Source: Hyphomonadaceae bacterium UBA5336
GTDB taxonomy: Bacteria > Pseudomonadota > Alphaproteobacteria > Caulobacterales > Hyphomonadaceae
Assembly: GCA_002408125.1 (NCBI GenBank)
Contig: DHQO01000041.1
Span: 62,001-126,000 of the forward strand
Direction: 5' to 3'
Length of the DNA: 64,000 nt
Shown here piece by piece: positions 1-8,899 of the stretch. Below the pieces are notes generated by a model. It did not search any database. It was not told the DNA's origin and saw nothing but the letters and a program-made list of their open reading frames with translations. Both the position numbers and the translations under genes were made by a program. Every line of letters begins with the position of its first letter. Position 1 is the first letter of the stretch.

Positions 1-573
1 GGCGGCACGGGCGCGGCCCCGGCAGAGTTCCAGGACCATGTCGGCATGCCCTTGCGCCACGGGTTGATCCTTGTGCGGAATGCCCTGGTCGGGGCGGGAC
101 TGAAGGACGACGTGCGTCTCGCTGCTTCGGGCAAGCTGCTCTCGTCCTTCCAGCTCGCCGCGGCCATGGCGATCGGGGCGGACTGGGTAAACTCCGCACG
201 CGGATTCATGTTCGCGCTGGGTTGCATCCAGTCGCTCAACTGCCACAACAATACCTGCCCCACCGGCATCGCGACCTCCGATCCGAGCCGCCAGCGCGGT
301 CTCGTCATCCCTGACAAGGCCCAGAGGGTGGCAAACTTTCACCGCAACACAGTTTCTGCACTGATGGAAGTTGTCGGTGCTGCCGGATGCGAGCATCCCA
401 ATGAGCTGCAGCCGGACATGGTCATGCACCGGGTCACCGAGGATGAGGCCTGTACCCTGAAGGAGGCCTACAGGCTGCTTGAGCCGGGCGCGCTCCTCGC
501 CGATCCGTCCGTCACCGCGCTCGCCCGCGACTGGGCGCGCGCCCAGGCCGCGAGCTTCAAGCCGCTCTCCTAA
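1..573 (+). CDS. Glutamate synthase-like FMN-binding protein, C-terminal part (5' end outside window)
   Basis: The reading frame is open from base 1 and ends with TAA at 571-573, so only the last 190 residues are present. The fragment matches the end of the FMN-binding domain of glutamate synthase large subunits: an alanine/glycine-rich barrel strand, then the cysteine set Cys75, Cys81, Cys86 of the fragment (C-x5-C-x4-C), which in the family ligates a 3Fe-4S cluster, followed by Pro-Thr-Gly-Ile-Ala. The protein stops about 100 residues after the cluster, without the beta-helix domain of full GltB. It therefore looks like the shorter stand-alone FMN-dependent glutamate-synthase-related family rather than true GltB; its substrate cannot be told from the fragment. 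Its stop overlaps the stop of the opposite-strand dehydrogenase by 4 bases. Confidence 0.85.
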   Translation, partial: GGTGAAPAEFQDHVGMPLRHGLILVRNALVGAGLKDDVRLAASGKLLSSFQLAAAMAIGADWVNSARGFMFALGCIQSLNCHNNTCPTGIATSDPSRQRGLVIPDKAQRVANFHRNTVSALMEVVGAAGCEHPNELQPDMVMHRVTEDEACTLKEAYRLLEPGALLADPSVTALARDWARAQAASFKPLS

Positions 574-1700
574 AGCGCGGCCTCGAAGATGGCTTCATAG
601 TCGGCCTGTTCCAGCGGACGGGCATTGGAATGGTGGGCAAGGTCCTTCAGCGCGCCGTCGACGATGCCGGGCCCGTCGCTGGCCTCAACGCCGATGTCAG
701 AAAGCTTCGCGGGAATGCCGATATCGGCGTTCAGTCGGTCGATGGCCTCGGCGAGATTGCCATCTTCCGGCAGGCCCATGGCAAAGCGCAGGCGGGCATA
801 CTTCTTCTCCGCCGCGCCCTCGTTGGCGCGCAGCAGGTGCGGCAGGAAGATCGCGTTCAGCGTGCCATGGTGCAGGCGCTTCTCGTGCAGGCGCCCGGCG
901 GCATGGGAGAGGGCATGGACCCCCCCGAGACCCTTCATGAAGGCGAGCGCGCCTTCATAGCTCGCCATCATCATGTGATAGCGCGCCTCGTCGTCGGACC
1001 CGTCGGCCACCGCGCGCTTCAGCCAGCCATCGCCGACGGCGCGGTGCACCCCGTCATAGCCGATGGCCTCGCAGGGCGGGTTTTCGCGGGGGCTCAGCAC
1101 CGCCTCGATGCAGTGGGTGACCGCATCCATGCCGGTCGCTGCCGTCAGGTGCGGCGGCAGGCCGAGCGTCAGGGTCGGGTCGCAGATCGCCGTGGCGGGG
1201 ATGAGGTGGGGCGAGACAATGGTCTCCTTCACCCCGGTGTCGAGGATGACCACGGCGCCGACGGAAACCTCCGAGCCCGTGCCCGACGTGGTCGGAATGG
1301 CCACCAGCGGCGGGATCTTCTTGATATATTTCGCCCCGCCAGTCTTGGCGGCGTATTTGTCGTAAGGGCCTTCATGGGTCGCCATCAGGCCGACAATCTT
1401 GGCCATGTCCATGCTCGACCCGCCGCCCAGCGCGATGATGCCATCAGCGCCGGATGTGCGGTATTTTTCTACCGCTTCGCGGGCCTGGGATTCGATGGGG
1501 TTGGGCAGGGTTTCGTCGAAAATGCCGGCCGGTTCACCCGACAGCGCCTCGGTGATGCGCTCCAGAAGGCCGGCGGCCTTGATCCCCGGATCGGTGACGA
1601 TGAAGGGCCTGGTCACGCCCAGGCCCGTCAGCGTCTTCTGCAGCATGTTCACAGCGCCATGATCAAAGATACAGGGAGTCATGAAATTCATCACAGGCAT
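570..1700 (-). CDS. Iron-containing (group III) alcohol dehydrogenase
   Basis: 376 residues, the normal length for the family, which oxidises or reduces alcohols/aldehydes with NAD(P). The cofactor signature GGGSSMDMAK and the TTSGTGSE stretch are present. Metal ligands can be matched: Asp and His in GMDAVTHCIEA, His in GGVHALSHAAG and His in LHHGTLNA. The start at 1700 is chosen because GGAGGA lies 7-8 bases upstream and the N-terminus then begins in the usual way; the frame stays open to 1862 but that extension is arginine-rich and unlike the family. It stands alone, divergent from the peptide ABC gene. The precise substrate (EutG-, DhaT- or AdhE-like) is not evident. Confidence 0.92.
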   Translation of the reverse strand: MPVMNFMTPCIFDHGAVNMLQKTLTGLGVTRPFIVTDPGIKAAGLLERITEALSGEPAGIFDETLPNPIESQAREAVEKYRTSGADGIIALGGGSSMDMAKIVGLMATHEGPYDKYAAKTGGAKYIKKIPPLVAIPTTSGTGSEVSVGAVVILDTGVKETIVSPHLIPATAICDPTLTLGLPPHLTAATGMDAVTHCIEAVLSPRENPPCEAIGYDGVHRAVGDGWLKRAVADGSDDEARYHMMMASYEGALAFMKGLGGVHALSHAAGRLHEKRLHHGTLNAIFLPHLLRANEGAAEKKYARLRFAMGLPEDGNLAEAIDRLNADIGIPAKLSDIGVEASDGPGIVDGALKDLAHHSNARPLEQADYEAIFEAAL

Positions 1701-1835
1701 GGCGCGGTCCTCCGGCTGGCGCTTATGTTTGATGCAGAATGACCATGCCCGGCGAGGCGGTTCAAGCCTGACGCTGGGCGAGCGGTCTGCAGCGCCCGGT
1801 TGACAGGTGCCCCGCGTTTGCCACCGATACACGCC

Positions 1836-3677
1836 ATGAAAACGTCCCTCCTTTCCGTTCAAGACCTTACGATCACTTTCGATACGCCCGACGGGCCCGT
1901 GCGCGCGGTGCGTGGCACCCGGTTCGATGTCGGCCGGGGCGAGTGCCTCGGCATTGTCGGCGAGAGTGGATCGGGCAAGTCACAAAGCGCCCTGGCCGCC
2001 ATGGGCCTGCTGGCAAACAACGGCACAGCCACCGGAAAGATCCTGTTCGACGGGATCGACCTGCTGTCGGCCAGCCGGGAACAGATGCGCAAGATCTGCG
2101 GCGCGCGTGTCTCGATGATCTTCCAGGACCCGCTGACCTCGCTGACCCCGCACATGACGGTGGGCGCGCAGATGCGCGAGATCCTCGCCATCCACAAGGG
2201 CCTGAAGGGGGCAGAGGCCAACCGGCTGTGCGTGGAATGGCTGGAAAATGTCCGTATCCCCGAGGCCGCGCGGCGGATGGATCAGTACCCGCACGAACTT
2301 TCCGGCGGGATGCGCCAGCGGGTTATGATCGCCATTGCCATGGTGTGCGGCCCGGAACTTCTGATTGCGGATGAGCCGACAACCGCGCTCGATGTCACCG
2401 TACAGGCCCAGGTGCTTGACCTGATGGACGAGCTGAAACGGGAGACCGATACTTCGATCATCCTCATCACCCACGATATGGGCGTTGTGGCGCGCATGTG
2501 CGACCGGGTTGTGGTGATGCGCCATGGCGAGATTGTCGAGCGCGGCGAGGCACGCGATATCTTCTATTCGCCCCAGCACGACTATACCAGGATGCTGCTG
2601 GAGGCCGTGCCGCGGATCGACCAGCCCAATCGCGAAGGACGGCCGACGCTGGGCACTGCTCCGGGTGCGGATGTTGAGCCCATCCTGCGCGTGCGCGACA
2701 TGGAAGTGCATTTTCCGGTGAAGGTCGGCGGCGGTCTCTTCCCAAAGTCCAAGCCGCTGCGCGCCGTGAACGGGGTCAGCTTCGATCTGCGTCCCGGGGA
2801 AACCCTTGGCGTGGTCGGAGAATCCGGGTGCGGAAAATCCACACTGGCGCGGGCCGTGCTGAAACTGGTCCCACCCACGGGCGGCAATGTCGCCTGGCTC
2901 GGCCGGGATATTTCACAGGCCTCAAAATCCGAGATGCGCGGCCTGCGCGATGATCTGCAGATCGTCTTCCAGGACCCGCTCGCCTCGCTCGATCCGCGCA
3001 TGACCATCGGCCGGTCGATTGCCGAGCCGCTGACCGTCCATTTCCCGGAACTGAGCGCCGCCCAGCGCGAGGCGCGCGTGCGCGAGATCCTGCCGCGCGT
3101 CGGCCTCGACCCGGCGATGATCAACCGTTATCCGCATGAGCTTTCGGGCGGCCAGAACCAACGCGTCGGCATTGCCCGGGCGATGATCCTCGATCCGAAG
3201 CTGGTGATCTGCGATGAGGCGGTCTCGGCGCTCGACGTCTCGGTGCAGGCTCAGGTTGTCGACCTGCTCATCAAGCTCCAGAAAGAGTTCGGCCTGTCCA
3301 TGATCTTCATCAGCCACGATCTCTCTGTCGTGCGCGAGATCAGCCACCGCGTGATGGTGCTCTATCTCGGGCGGGTGGTGGAACTGGCCGGGCGCGATGC
3401 GATCTATGAGGATGCACGTCATCCGTATACCCGCGCATTGATTTCCGCCGTCCCGATGCCGGACCCGGACAGCGAACATGCCCGCAAGCGCGTGAAACTG
3501 GTCGGTGATCTGCCGAGCCCGATGGATACGCGGGCCCCGCTGCGGTTCCTCAAGTCGAAGCGGATCGATGATCCGGATGCGGAGCAGTATCGCGCAGAAC
3601 TCATCGAGGTCGCGCCCGGCCACTATGTCGCTGAGCACGATCCGTTCGAAGGCGGGTCGGGATTATTCGCCAGCTAG
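1836..3677 (+). CDS. Dipeptide/oligopeptide ABC transporter ATP-binding protein, two fused ATPase domains (YejF/GsiA type)
   Basis: 613 residues holding two complete ABC ATPase domains in tandem. Domain 1 has Walker A GESGSGKS at residues 42-49, signature LSGGMRQR and Walker B LLIADEPTTALD. Domain 2 has Walker A GESGCGKS at about 328-335, signature LSGGQNQR and Walker B LVICDEAVSALD. Each domain is followed by the oligopeptide-transporter C-terminal extension (HDYTRMLLEAVP and HPYTRALISAVP). Such fused proteins power uptake of peptides or related oligomers through Dpp/Opp-type permeases. No permease or binding protein lies beside it here, so partners must be encoded elsewhere. Start at ATG 1836 gives the conserved N-terminus; an in-frame TTG at 1800 is less likely. 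Its 3' end overlaps the opposite-strand membrane gene by 15 bases. Confidence 0.95.
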   Translation: MKTSLLSVQDLTITFDTPDGPVRAVRGTRFDVGRGECLGIVGESGSGKSQSALAAMGLLANNGTATGKILFDGIDLLSASREQMRKICGARVSMIFQDPLTSLTPHMTVGAQMREILAIHKGLKGAEANRLCVEWLENVRIPEAARRMDQYPHELSGGMRQRVMIAIAMVCGPELLIADEPTTALDVTVQAQVLDLMDELKRETDTSIILITHDMGVVARMCDRVVVMRHGEIVERGEARDIFYSPQHDYTRMLLEAVPRIDQPNREGRPTLGTAPGADVEPILRVRDMEVHFPVKVGGGLFPKSKPLRAVNGVSFDLRPGETLGVVGESGCGKSTLARAVLKLVPPTGGNVAWLGRDISQASKSEMRGLRDDLQIVFQDPLASLDPRMTIGRSIAEPLTVHFPELSAAQREARVREILPRVGLDPAMINRYPHELSGGQNQRVGIARAMILDPKLVICDEAVSALDVSVQAQVVDLLIKLQKEFGLSMIFISHDLSVVREISHRVMVLYLGRVVELAGRDAIYEDARHPYTRALISAVPMPDPDSEHARKRVKLVGDLPSPMDTRAPLRFLKSKRIDDPDAEQYRAELIEVAPGHYVAEHDPFEGGSGLFAS

Positions 3678-5078
3678 CAGTTGTCGACGGATATCCTCAC
3701 GCCGGAACACCATGACGCCGCCGCAGTCGCCGAGCATGCGTATGTCTGGGATCCCCAGAAAAGACCTGCCATACGCTGAGCCCACCATACGTTGGCCCAG
3801 GAGGAAATGGCTCCAGTTCCCAGAATTCACGCCGTAATATTCAATCGTGCGATACGTGATATAGCGTCCGGGAATCTTAGGCAGGTTGAGCCCGCCAAAC
3901 TCGGAATGATTGACCACATCGGTCACGAGTTCACCTTCCAGCGTCTCGGCGAGACAGCCGCTGATAGACTCGCGATTTGAGGTGATCTGAATCTGGTCGT
4001 GCTTTTCGTGCACGCTGGTGGAAATGAGGGGCAGGTTGCACACGGCCATGGCTGCGATTATCGGCGTGAACCATTTTCCGCCCATGCGGGCCGACCCTGC
4101 CAGCATGAGCACAACTGGCAGGAAAGGTAGCCAGTACCAGCCGAGAAACCGGTCGGGAATCATGAAAATCGCAAGAAATCCAGCCAGGCTAAGACCAGAT
4201 GCCGCCAGCAATGTACGCGGCGTGTCGAGTTTCCCGGCCGCCATGAAAATGGCCAACAGCAGCCAGACCGGCATCAGGAACTGTGTCAGCCCGCCAGTTT
4301 GCACCATGTCCCATTGCATGTGGACATTGCTGAGCACATCGATGATCTGTGTCCACTCGGTATTCCTTGCACCAGAGGCCCCGAAGATCTGGTTGAGGAT
4401 CTGCCCTGGTGCATACAGGATCGAAGGATTGATCAGGATGAAACCGCCGAGCCCGGCAGCGGCCGCGTGTGCCAGTGTCGGGATGGATTTTCGCGGTGCT
4501 TCCATCAGTGGCCAGACGAAAATCAGCGCCAGTGGCGTGGCCAGAATCTTGATCCCCACCGCCATGCCGAACACGAAGCCGGCCCAGACGATCCGTCCAC
4601 GCAGCAAAAGCGCCATGGCGAGGGCGGACAGGAAGAGGTTCGGGATCTCCGGCCCGATGATCTTTCCGTACCACCAGGCCGACGGCATGGCGAGCCAAGC
4701 GCAGATGACATAGATCTGCACCCGGCGTGGCACAGACAAGGCGATCACCAGAGGTGTGGCAAGATAGAAGCCGAGCCAGACAATTCGGGCTGCCAGCACA
4801 GACGGCATCGCTGAAAGCAGCACCCAGTAAAGCTGGCCATAGCCGAGATTTGCACCAGCCTGGAATGCTTCCACGGGTGAGATCGGTTGGGCTATCTCTA
4901 GGAACCAGCTCTCATCAAACGAGACCGCGCCGACATTCATGAAGACCCAGGCAGTAAACACTGCCCAGGCGCCATACAGCGACCAGCATAGCCAGTCACG
5001 CTCGCGCATCGTGGCGAGGCTGGCGCGCAGGCGGGTAAGGCGCTCGCGGGTCGCAAGAGAGGCAGCCAGTGAGGTCAT
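3663..5078 (-). CDS. Polytopic membrane protein, glycosyltransferase 39/ArnT-like (putative)
   Basis: 471 residues with about ten hydrophobic segments. After the first membrane segment comes a Phe-Asp-Glu-Ser motif (VSFDESWFLEIA), resembling the acidic pair in the first periplasmic loop of GT39/ArnT/PMT-type lipid-linked sugar transferases. The C-terminal approximately 120 residues are soluble and contain several cysteines. The family relation is inferred from topology and this acidic motif only; substrate and acceptor are unknown. It is a single gene, convergent with the upstream ABC gene (15-base overlap) and 37 bases beyond the stop of the osmoprotectant permease gene, which reads in the same direction. 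Confidence 0.6.
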   Translation of the reverse strand: MTSLAASLATRERLTRLRASLATMRERDWLCWSLYGAWAVFTAWVFMNVGAVSFDESWFLEIAQPISPVEAFQAGANLGYGQLYWVLLSAMPSVLAARIVWLGFYLATPLVIALSVPRRVQIYVICAWLAMPSAWWYGKIIGPEIPNLFLSALAMALLLRGRIVWAGFVFGMAVGIKILATPLALIFVWPLMEAPRKSIPTLAHAAAAGLGGFILINPSILYAPGQILNQIFGASGARNTEWTQIIDVLSNVHMQWDMVQTGGLTQFLMPVWLLLAIFMAAGKLDTPRTLLAASGLSLAGFLAIFMIPDRFLGWYWLPFLPVVLMLAGSARMGGKWFTPIIAAMAVCNLPLISTSVHEKHDQIQITSNRESISGCLAETLEGELVTDVVNHSEFGGLNLPKIPGRYITYRTIEYYGVNSGNWSHFLLGQRMVGSAYGRSFLGIPDIRMLGDCGGVMVFRREDIRRQLLAGE

Positions 5079-5115
5079 GACCGCACTCTACCCCGAAGGG
5101 ATTAAGACTGGTTCA

Positions 5116-6651
5116 TCAGTCGCGGGTCCGGTCGGTTAACCACAGCGCGGCATCCATTACGGTTTCGCGGTCAAGGTCGACCTTGCCATTGGCCGCGCGC
5201 ATCTCATCGTTCGAGATGGCATTGGCAAGCGGGGCGAGCGCTGCGTGCAGCGCGCGGTCCTCGGCGGCATCGGGGCTGAGCAGGATGAAGGCGTCATAGG
5301 GCGGCAGCGCGCCGGCCGGTTCCTCCAGCAGGACAAGATCATAGGCGTCTATGCGGCCATCTGTGGTGTAGGCGGTGATGACGTCGACTTCGCCATTGGC
5401 CAGCGCCTCATACATGAAGGTGCTTTCCATGCCGCGTGTGCGCAGCGTGTCGAGGCCATATATGTCGCGCGTGCGCGTCCATTCCAAGCGGCCGAAGAAT
5501 TCCGGATCGCTGGCAAGCGTGAGGCCACTTCCGGCAAGGTCGCCGACGGAGACGAGATCAAGCCGCTCGGCCGTCTCGCGCGTGACCGCATATGCATACG
5601 CGTTCTCGAAGCCAAGCGGGGCGAAGGCGAGCACGCCATGTTCTTCCAGCAGCCAGGCCGAGACTTCGGCATACATGACCGCGCGGGGCGGCACGTCCTC
5701 TCGTTCCATCAGCGTGGCCCAGACCGTGCCGGTATAGTCGATCGCCACGTCCACCTCGCCGCTGGCGACCGCGTCGAACATGATGGTCGAGCCAAGGCCC
5801 TGCCGCAGGTCGATACGCGCGCCTTCGGCCTCCAGCCGCTGGCTCAGCAGTTCGGCGAGGATGTATTGTTCGGTGAAGGATTTCGCCGCCAGTGTGACCG
5901 TGCGCCCGTCCAGCGGCTCGGCGGCGACGGAGAAGTCCCGGTCGAGCCGCGGCCCACCGCCTGATGGCGCGAGGGCGAAGAGGAGCGGGGCGAGTACGAG
6001 GCTGATCCCGGCCGCGCCGAATATGGCCAGTCGGTGCGAGCGGCGCTCAGCGGAAAGCTCAAAGAGGCGGATCGCCTGGTCGAGCACCAGGGCGAGGGTG
6101 GCGGAGACGAGACAGCCGAACAGCACCGCGCCCCAGTCGCGCGTCTGCAGGCCCTGGAAGATATAATTGCCGAGGCTTTCCGCGCCCACCGGCGTTGAAA
6201 GCGTCGCGGCACCGACGACCCAGACGCTGGCCGTGCGCAGGCCGGCGACGATGACAGGCGCGGCCAGTGGTAGTTCGACCTGAGTAAGACGCTGACGACC
6301 GGTCATGCCGACGCCGAGGGCGGCCTCCTTCAGCGGGGCCGGCACGCCCTGCAGGCCGACAATCGTGTTGCGCAGGATCGGCAGGAGCGAATAGAGCGCG
6401 AGGGCCGCATAGGCCGGCCAGAAGCCGATCCGTCCGCCCATGACCGGCACCATCAGGGCGAGCAGGGCAATGCCCGGAATGGTCTGCACCAGGCTGGCAA
6501 AGCCGAGCGCGGGGCCGGCCAGACGCGGACGGCCGGCGGCATGAATGCCGAACGGGATGGAGACCGCGAGCCCTGTGGCGATCGCCGAGAGCGAGAGCAG
6601 GAGATGGCCGGCATAACGGCTCGGGAAGACGGCAAGTTCCTCGGCGAACAT
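5116..6651 (-). CDS. Glycine betaine/osmoprotectant ABC transporter, permease fused to substrate-binding domain (OpuB/OpuC type)
   Basis: 511 residues in two parts. Residues 1-215 form a membrane permease with the EAA-type cytoplasmic loop (EAALGVGMTGRQRL) that contacts the ATPase. After another hydrophobic segment, residues about 245-511 form a QAT-type substrate-binding domain with the motifs SFTEQYILAEL, GSTIMFDAVASGEVDVAIDYTGT and GEVDVITAYTTDGRI. This domain would be tethered in the periplasm and capture quaternary-ammonium solutes such as betaine, choline or carnitine; which one is not readable. The start ATG shares one base (TGATG) with the stop of the ATPase gene upstream, so the two are translationally coupled. 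Confidence 0.93.
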   Translation of the reverse strand: MFAEELAVFPSRYAGHLLLSLSAIATGLAVSIPFGIHAAGRPRLAGPALGFASLVQTIPGIALLALMVPVMGGRIGFWPAYAALALYSLLPILRNTIVGLQGVPAPLKEAALGVGMTGRQRLTQVELPLAAPVIVAGLRTASVWVVGAATLSTPVGAESLGNYIFQGLQTRDWGAVLFGCLVSATLALVLDQAIRLFELSAERRSHRLAIFGAAGISLVLAPLLFALAPSGGGPRLDRDFSVAAEPLDGRTVTLAAKSFTEQYILAELLSQRLEAEGARIDLRQGLGSTIMFDAVASGEVDVAIDYTGTVWATLMEREDVPPRAVMYAEVSAWLLEEHGVLAFAPLGFENAYAYAVTRETAERLDLVSVGDLAGSGLTLASDPEFFGRLEWTRTRDIYGLDTLRTRGMESTFMYEALANGEVDVITAYTTDGRIDAYDLVLLEEPAGALPPYDAFILLSPDAAEDRALHAALAPLANAISNDEMRAANGKVDLDRETVMDAALWLTDRTRD

Positions 6652-7409
6652 CAGGCTTTCTCGAAGGCGGAGGAGACCGCCGCGGCGGTCCGCCTGGGCG
6701 CTTCCAGCAGCCGGGCAACGGTATCATTCGCCGGGGCGGACATCAGCTCATGGGCCGGCCCGATCTGGATAATCTGTCCGGCATCCATCACCGCGATCCG
6801 GTCGGCAAAGCGCAGGGCTTCGGAGAAATCGTGGGTGACGATGACGGCGGCAAAACCGATCTCGGTGCGCAGGCGCTTCATATCCTCGATCAGGGTGTCC
6901 TTGGTCATGGCATCGAGAGCGGAGAAGGGCTCGTCCATCAGGATGATATCCGGCTCGCCGGCGAGTGCCCGCGCAAGCCCGATGCGCTGGGCCTGGCCGC
7001 CGGAGAGCTCGGCCGGAAAGCGCTGGCCGAACTCTGAGAGCGGCATGCCGATGAGGTCGAACAGGCGGATGAGCTGAACCTCGATCCGCGCCGGCTCCCA
7101 GCCCAGAAGGCGCGGGGTGACAGCGACATTCTCGGCAAGGCGCAGATGCGGAAACAGGCCTGCGGACTGGATCACATAGCCCATGCGCCGGCGCCAGGCG
7201 TGGGCTGAAAGCTCATGGGCTTCCTGACCGCCAAGGCGCACCTCACCGGCATCGGGCTCGACCAGCCGGTTGAGCAGTTTCAGCGTGGTGGTCTTGCCGC
7301 AGCCCGACGGGCCGATCAGGGCCAGGGTTTCGCCAGGTGCAAGGTCGAAGGAGACACCGTCGACGGCGGGCGGGCCGCCGAAGGATTTCGTCAGGTTGCG
7401 CGCAGACAA
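6651..7409 (-). CDS. Osmoprotectant ABC transporter ATP-binding protein (OpuBA/OpuCA type)
   Basis: 252 residues with Walker A GPSGCGKT at residues 33-40, signature LSGGQAQRIGLARAL and Walker B ILMDEPFSALD. The strand-loop YVIQSAGLFPHLRLAENV is typical of betaine/proline ATPases. It lacks the C-terminal CBS pair that many OpuAA/OpuCA proteins carry, so regulation by ionic strength through CBS domains is not expected. It is the first gene of a two-gene operon with the fused permease/binding protein; together they make a complete importer. Confidence 0.93.
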   Translation of the reverse strand: MSARNLTKSFGGPPAVDGVSFDLAPGETLALIGPSGCGKTTTLKLLNRLVEPDAGEVRLGGQEAHELSAHAWRRRMGYVIQSAGLFPHLRLAENVAVTPRLLGWEPARIEVQLIRLFDLIGMPLSEFGQRFPAELSGGQAQRIGLARALAGEPDIILMDEPFSALDAMTKDTLIEDMKRLRTEIGFAAVIVTHDFSEALRFADRIAVMDAGQIIQIGPAHELMSAPANDTVARLLEAPRRTAAAVSSAFEKA

Positions 7410-7449
7410 CAGGATGATCAGGCCCCCCGATTAGGCGCGCGTCAGGCCC

Positions 7450-7659
7450 CTAGCCCTTCAGGTCTTCTTCCAGAACGGTCATCTGGAACTGGTAGGAGGT
7501 CTCGCCCTCGTCGACATCCTTGTAGACCACGGCCAGGAACTCCGCGCCGAGATAGACCTCGACACTGTCATCGGTTTTGTCGCGGGCGACAAGACGCAGA
7601 CCGGGATGCAGTTTTTCCTTCAGATAGGCTTCAAGGCGCAGCGTTTCTTCGCGCTCCAT
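7450..7659 (-). CDS. DUF3126 family small protein
   Basis: 69 residues, highly charged, with the family pattern of a predicted helix followed by strands (VEVYLGAEFLAVVYKD) and the ending SYQFQMTVLEEDL. DUF3126 proteins are short and common in alphaproteobacteria; their function is unknown. The start at 7659 is preceded by a GGAGAG ribosome site 7 bases upstream; the longer open frame to 7914 is discarded. It lies 40 bases upstream of the osmoprotectant ATPase gene on the same strand and may be co-transcribed with it. Confidence 0.85.
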   Translation of the reverse strand: MEREETLRLEAYLKEKLHPGLRLVARDKTDDSVEVYLGAEFLAVVYKDVDEGETSYQFQMTVLEEDLKG

Positions 7660-7849
7660 GGGATCTCTCCTCTTTTGTAGGTTCTTGCCCTGTCTAGGCG
7701 CTTTGCCTGCCGGGGGAAACCGCCAGACCCAGTAAACTGCAGCAATACTGAGCATAACCTTGCCCGCTCGCCCCCGGGGGGAGTGGTGGCTCTGGTCATT
7801 CGCCCCACGGTGTTGCATAGCTGTTGGCGAGGAGAATGAGGGCAGTTGG

Positions 7850-8806
7850 ATGGCCAAGGCACCGCCGGTGGTGGCCGTTGCGAACCTGAAAGGTGGCGTG
7901 GGCAAGTCGACCACGGCGCTGATGCTGGCTGAAGGCCTGGCGTATTTCTACGGCCTGCAGGTTCTGCTGTGCGATTTCGACGCCCAGGCCAATCTGTCGG
8001 AAACCCTGCTGACCAGTGCCGGCGTGCAGCGCGAGCTGAACCAGGGGCGCGGGGTATCGGCCGTCCTCGACCATTTCCTGCCGGCCAGCCAGCGTATGCA
8101 CACCAATCTGCGCGATGTGGTCGACACCAAGAACTCCACCGTGATCGATGAACTGATCTATCAGCGCGAGCGGATGAAGCCCGGCGGCTGGGTCTCGCTC
8201 CTGCCGGCCCATCCCGGCATGCGCTTTCTGGAGCCGCATCTGGAGCGCAGCCCCGGTGAGGGCTGGTTCGAGATCGGCGACGAGCTGGCCAATCATTTCC
8301 TGGAGGCAACCGCCGAGGCGCGCGAGACGGCCGATCTGGTGATCATCGACTGTCCGCCGCATGTCTCCGCGCTCTGCCGTGCGGCGCTGAAACTGGCCGA
8401 CTATTATGTCACCCCGACCCTGGCCGAGGCCCTGTCGGTCTGGGGCGTGCACCAGTTCCTGCGCTGGCTCGCCCACCCGTCCATGAGCGACTGGCTGGGG
8501 GTCGAGCACGCCACCCTGCCGCGCCGGCAGTTCGTGGTCTGCACGCGGTTCGCCCCGCGCTCCAGCAGCCACCAGAAGATCTACAATACCTTGCGGGCGG
8601 ACTGGGCGGGCCGGGCCTTTTCATCCCCGATTCGCCAGCGACTTTCGCTCTCCCGCGACCTGGAGCGCACCGATATCGACAGCCAGCACAGTTTTGGCGG
8701 GCGCTATCGCGGGCATGTGAAATCCGATGTCCAGGCCATGGTGGATGCTTTTGTCGAGTTCATGGTGACGCGCGCGGATGTGGATTGGGCATTGCGGGCG
8801 GCCTGA
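7850..8806 (+). CDS. ParA-family ATPase (orphan)
   Basis: 318 residues of the ParA/MinD/Soj superfamily: deviant Walker A KGGVGKST at residues 14-21, the A' motif LLCDFDAQANLSE about 35 residues later, and the B motif DLVIIDCPPHVS. These ATPases bind DNA or membrane and position chromosomes, plasmids or protein complexes. No parB-like gene or cluster of centromere-like repeats is nearby, so it is not a standard par locus. The sequence differs from MipZ of Caulobacter (longer, and with the LKGGVGKST form). It sits 93 bases ahead of fabI on the same strand. Cargo is unknown. Confidence 0.85.
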   Translation: MAKAPPVVAVANLKGGVGKSTTALMLAEGLAYFYGLQVLLCDFDAQANLSETLLTSAGVQRELNQGRGVSAVLDHFLPASQRMHTNLRDVVDTKNSTVIDELIYQRERMKPGGWVSLLPAHPGMRFLEPHLERSPGEGWFEIGDELANHFLEATAEARETADLVIIDCPPHVSALCRAALKLADYYVTPTLAEALSVWGVHQFLRWLAHPSMSDWLGVEHATLPRRQFVVCTRFAPRSSSHQKIYNTLRADWAGRAFSSPIRQRLSLSRDLERTDIDSQHSFGGRYRGHVKSDVQAMVDAFVEFMVTRADVDWALRAA

Positions 8807-8899
8807 CCCGAGGGCAGCTATTGCGCGTGTTTTGATTGACGATGCGGCCCAGCCCGCCTAGCCCGTGAGCAGTGAGAAAATCCAAGGAGGCAAGTGTTC

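Noticed and set aside
1701..1862. 54-residue N-terminal extension of the alcohol dehydrogenase
   Set aside because: The extension overlaps the ABC gene start region, is Arg/Pro-rich and lacks a ribosome site, whereas GGAGGA precedes ATG 1700.
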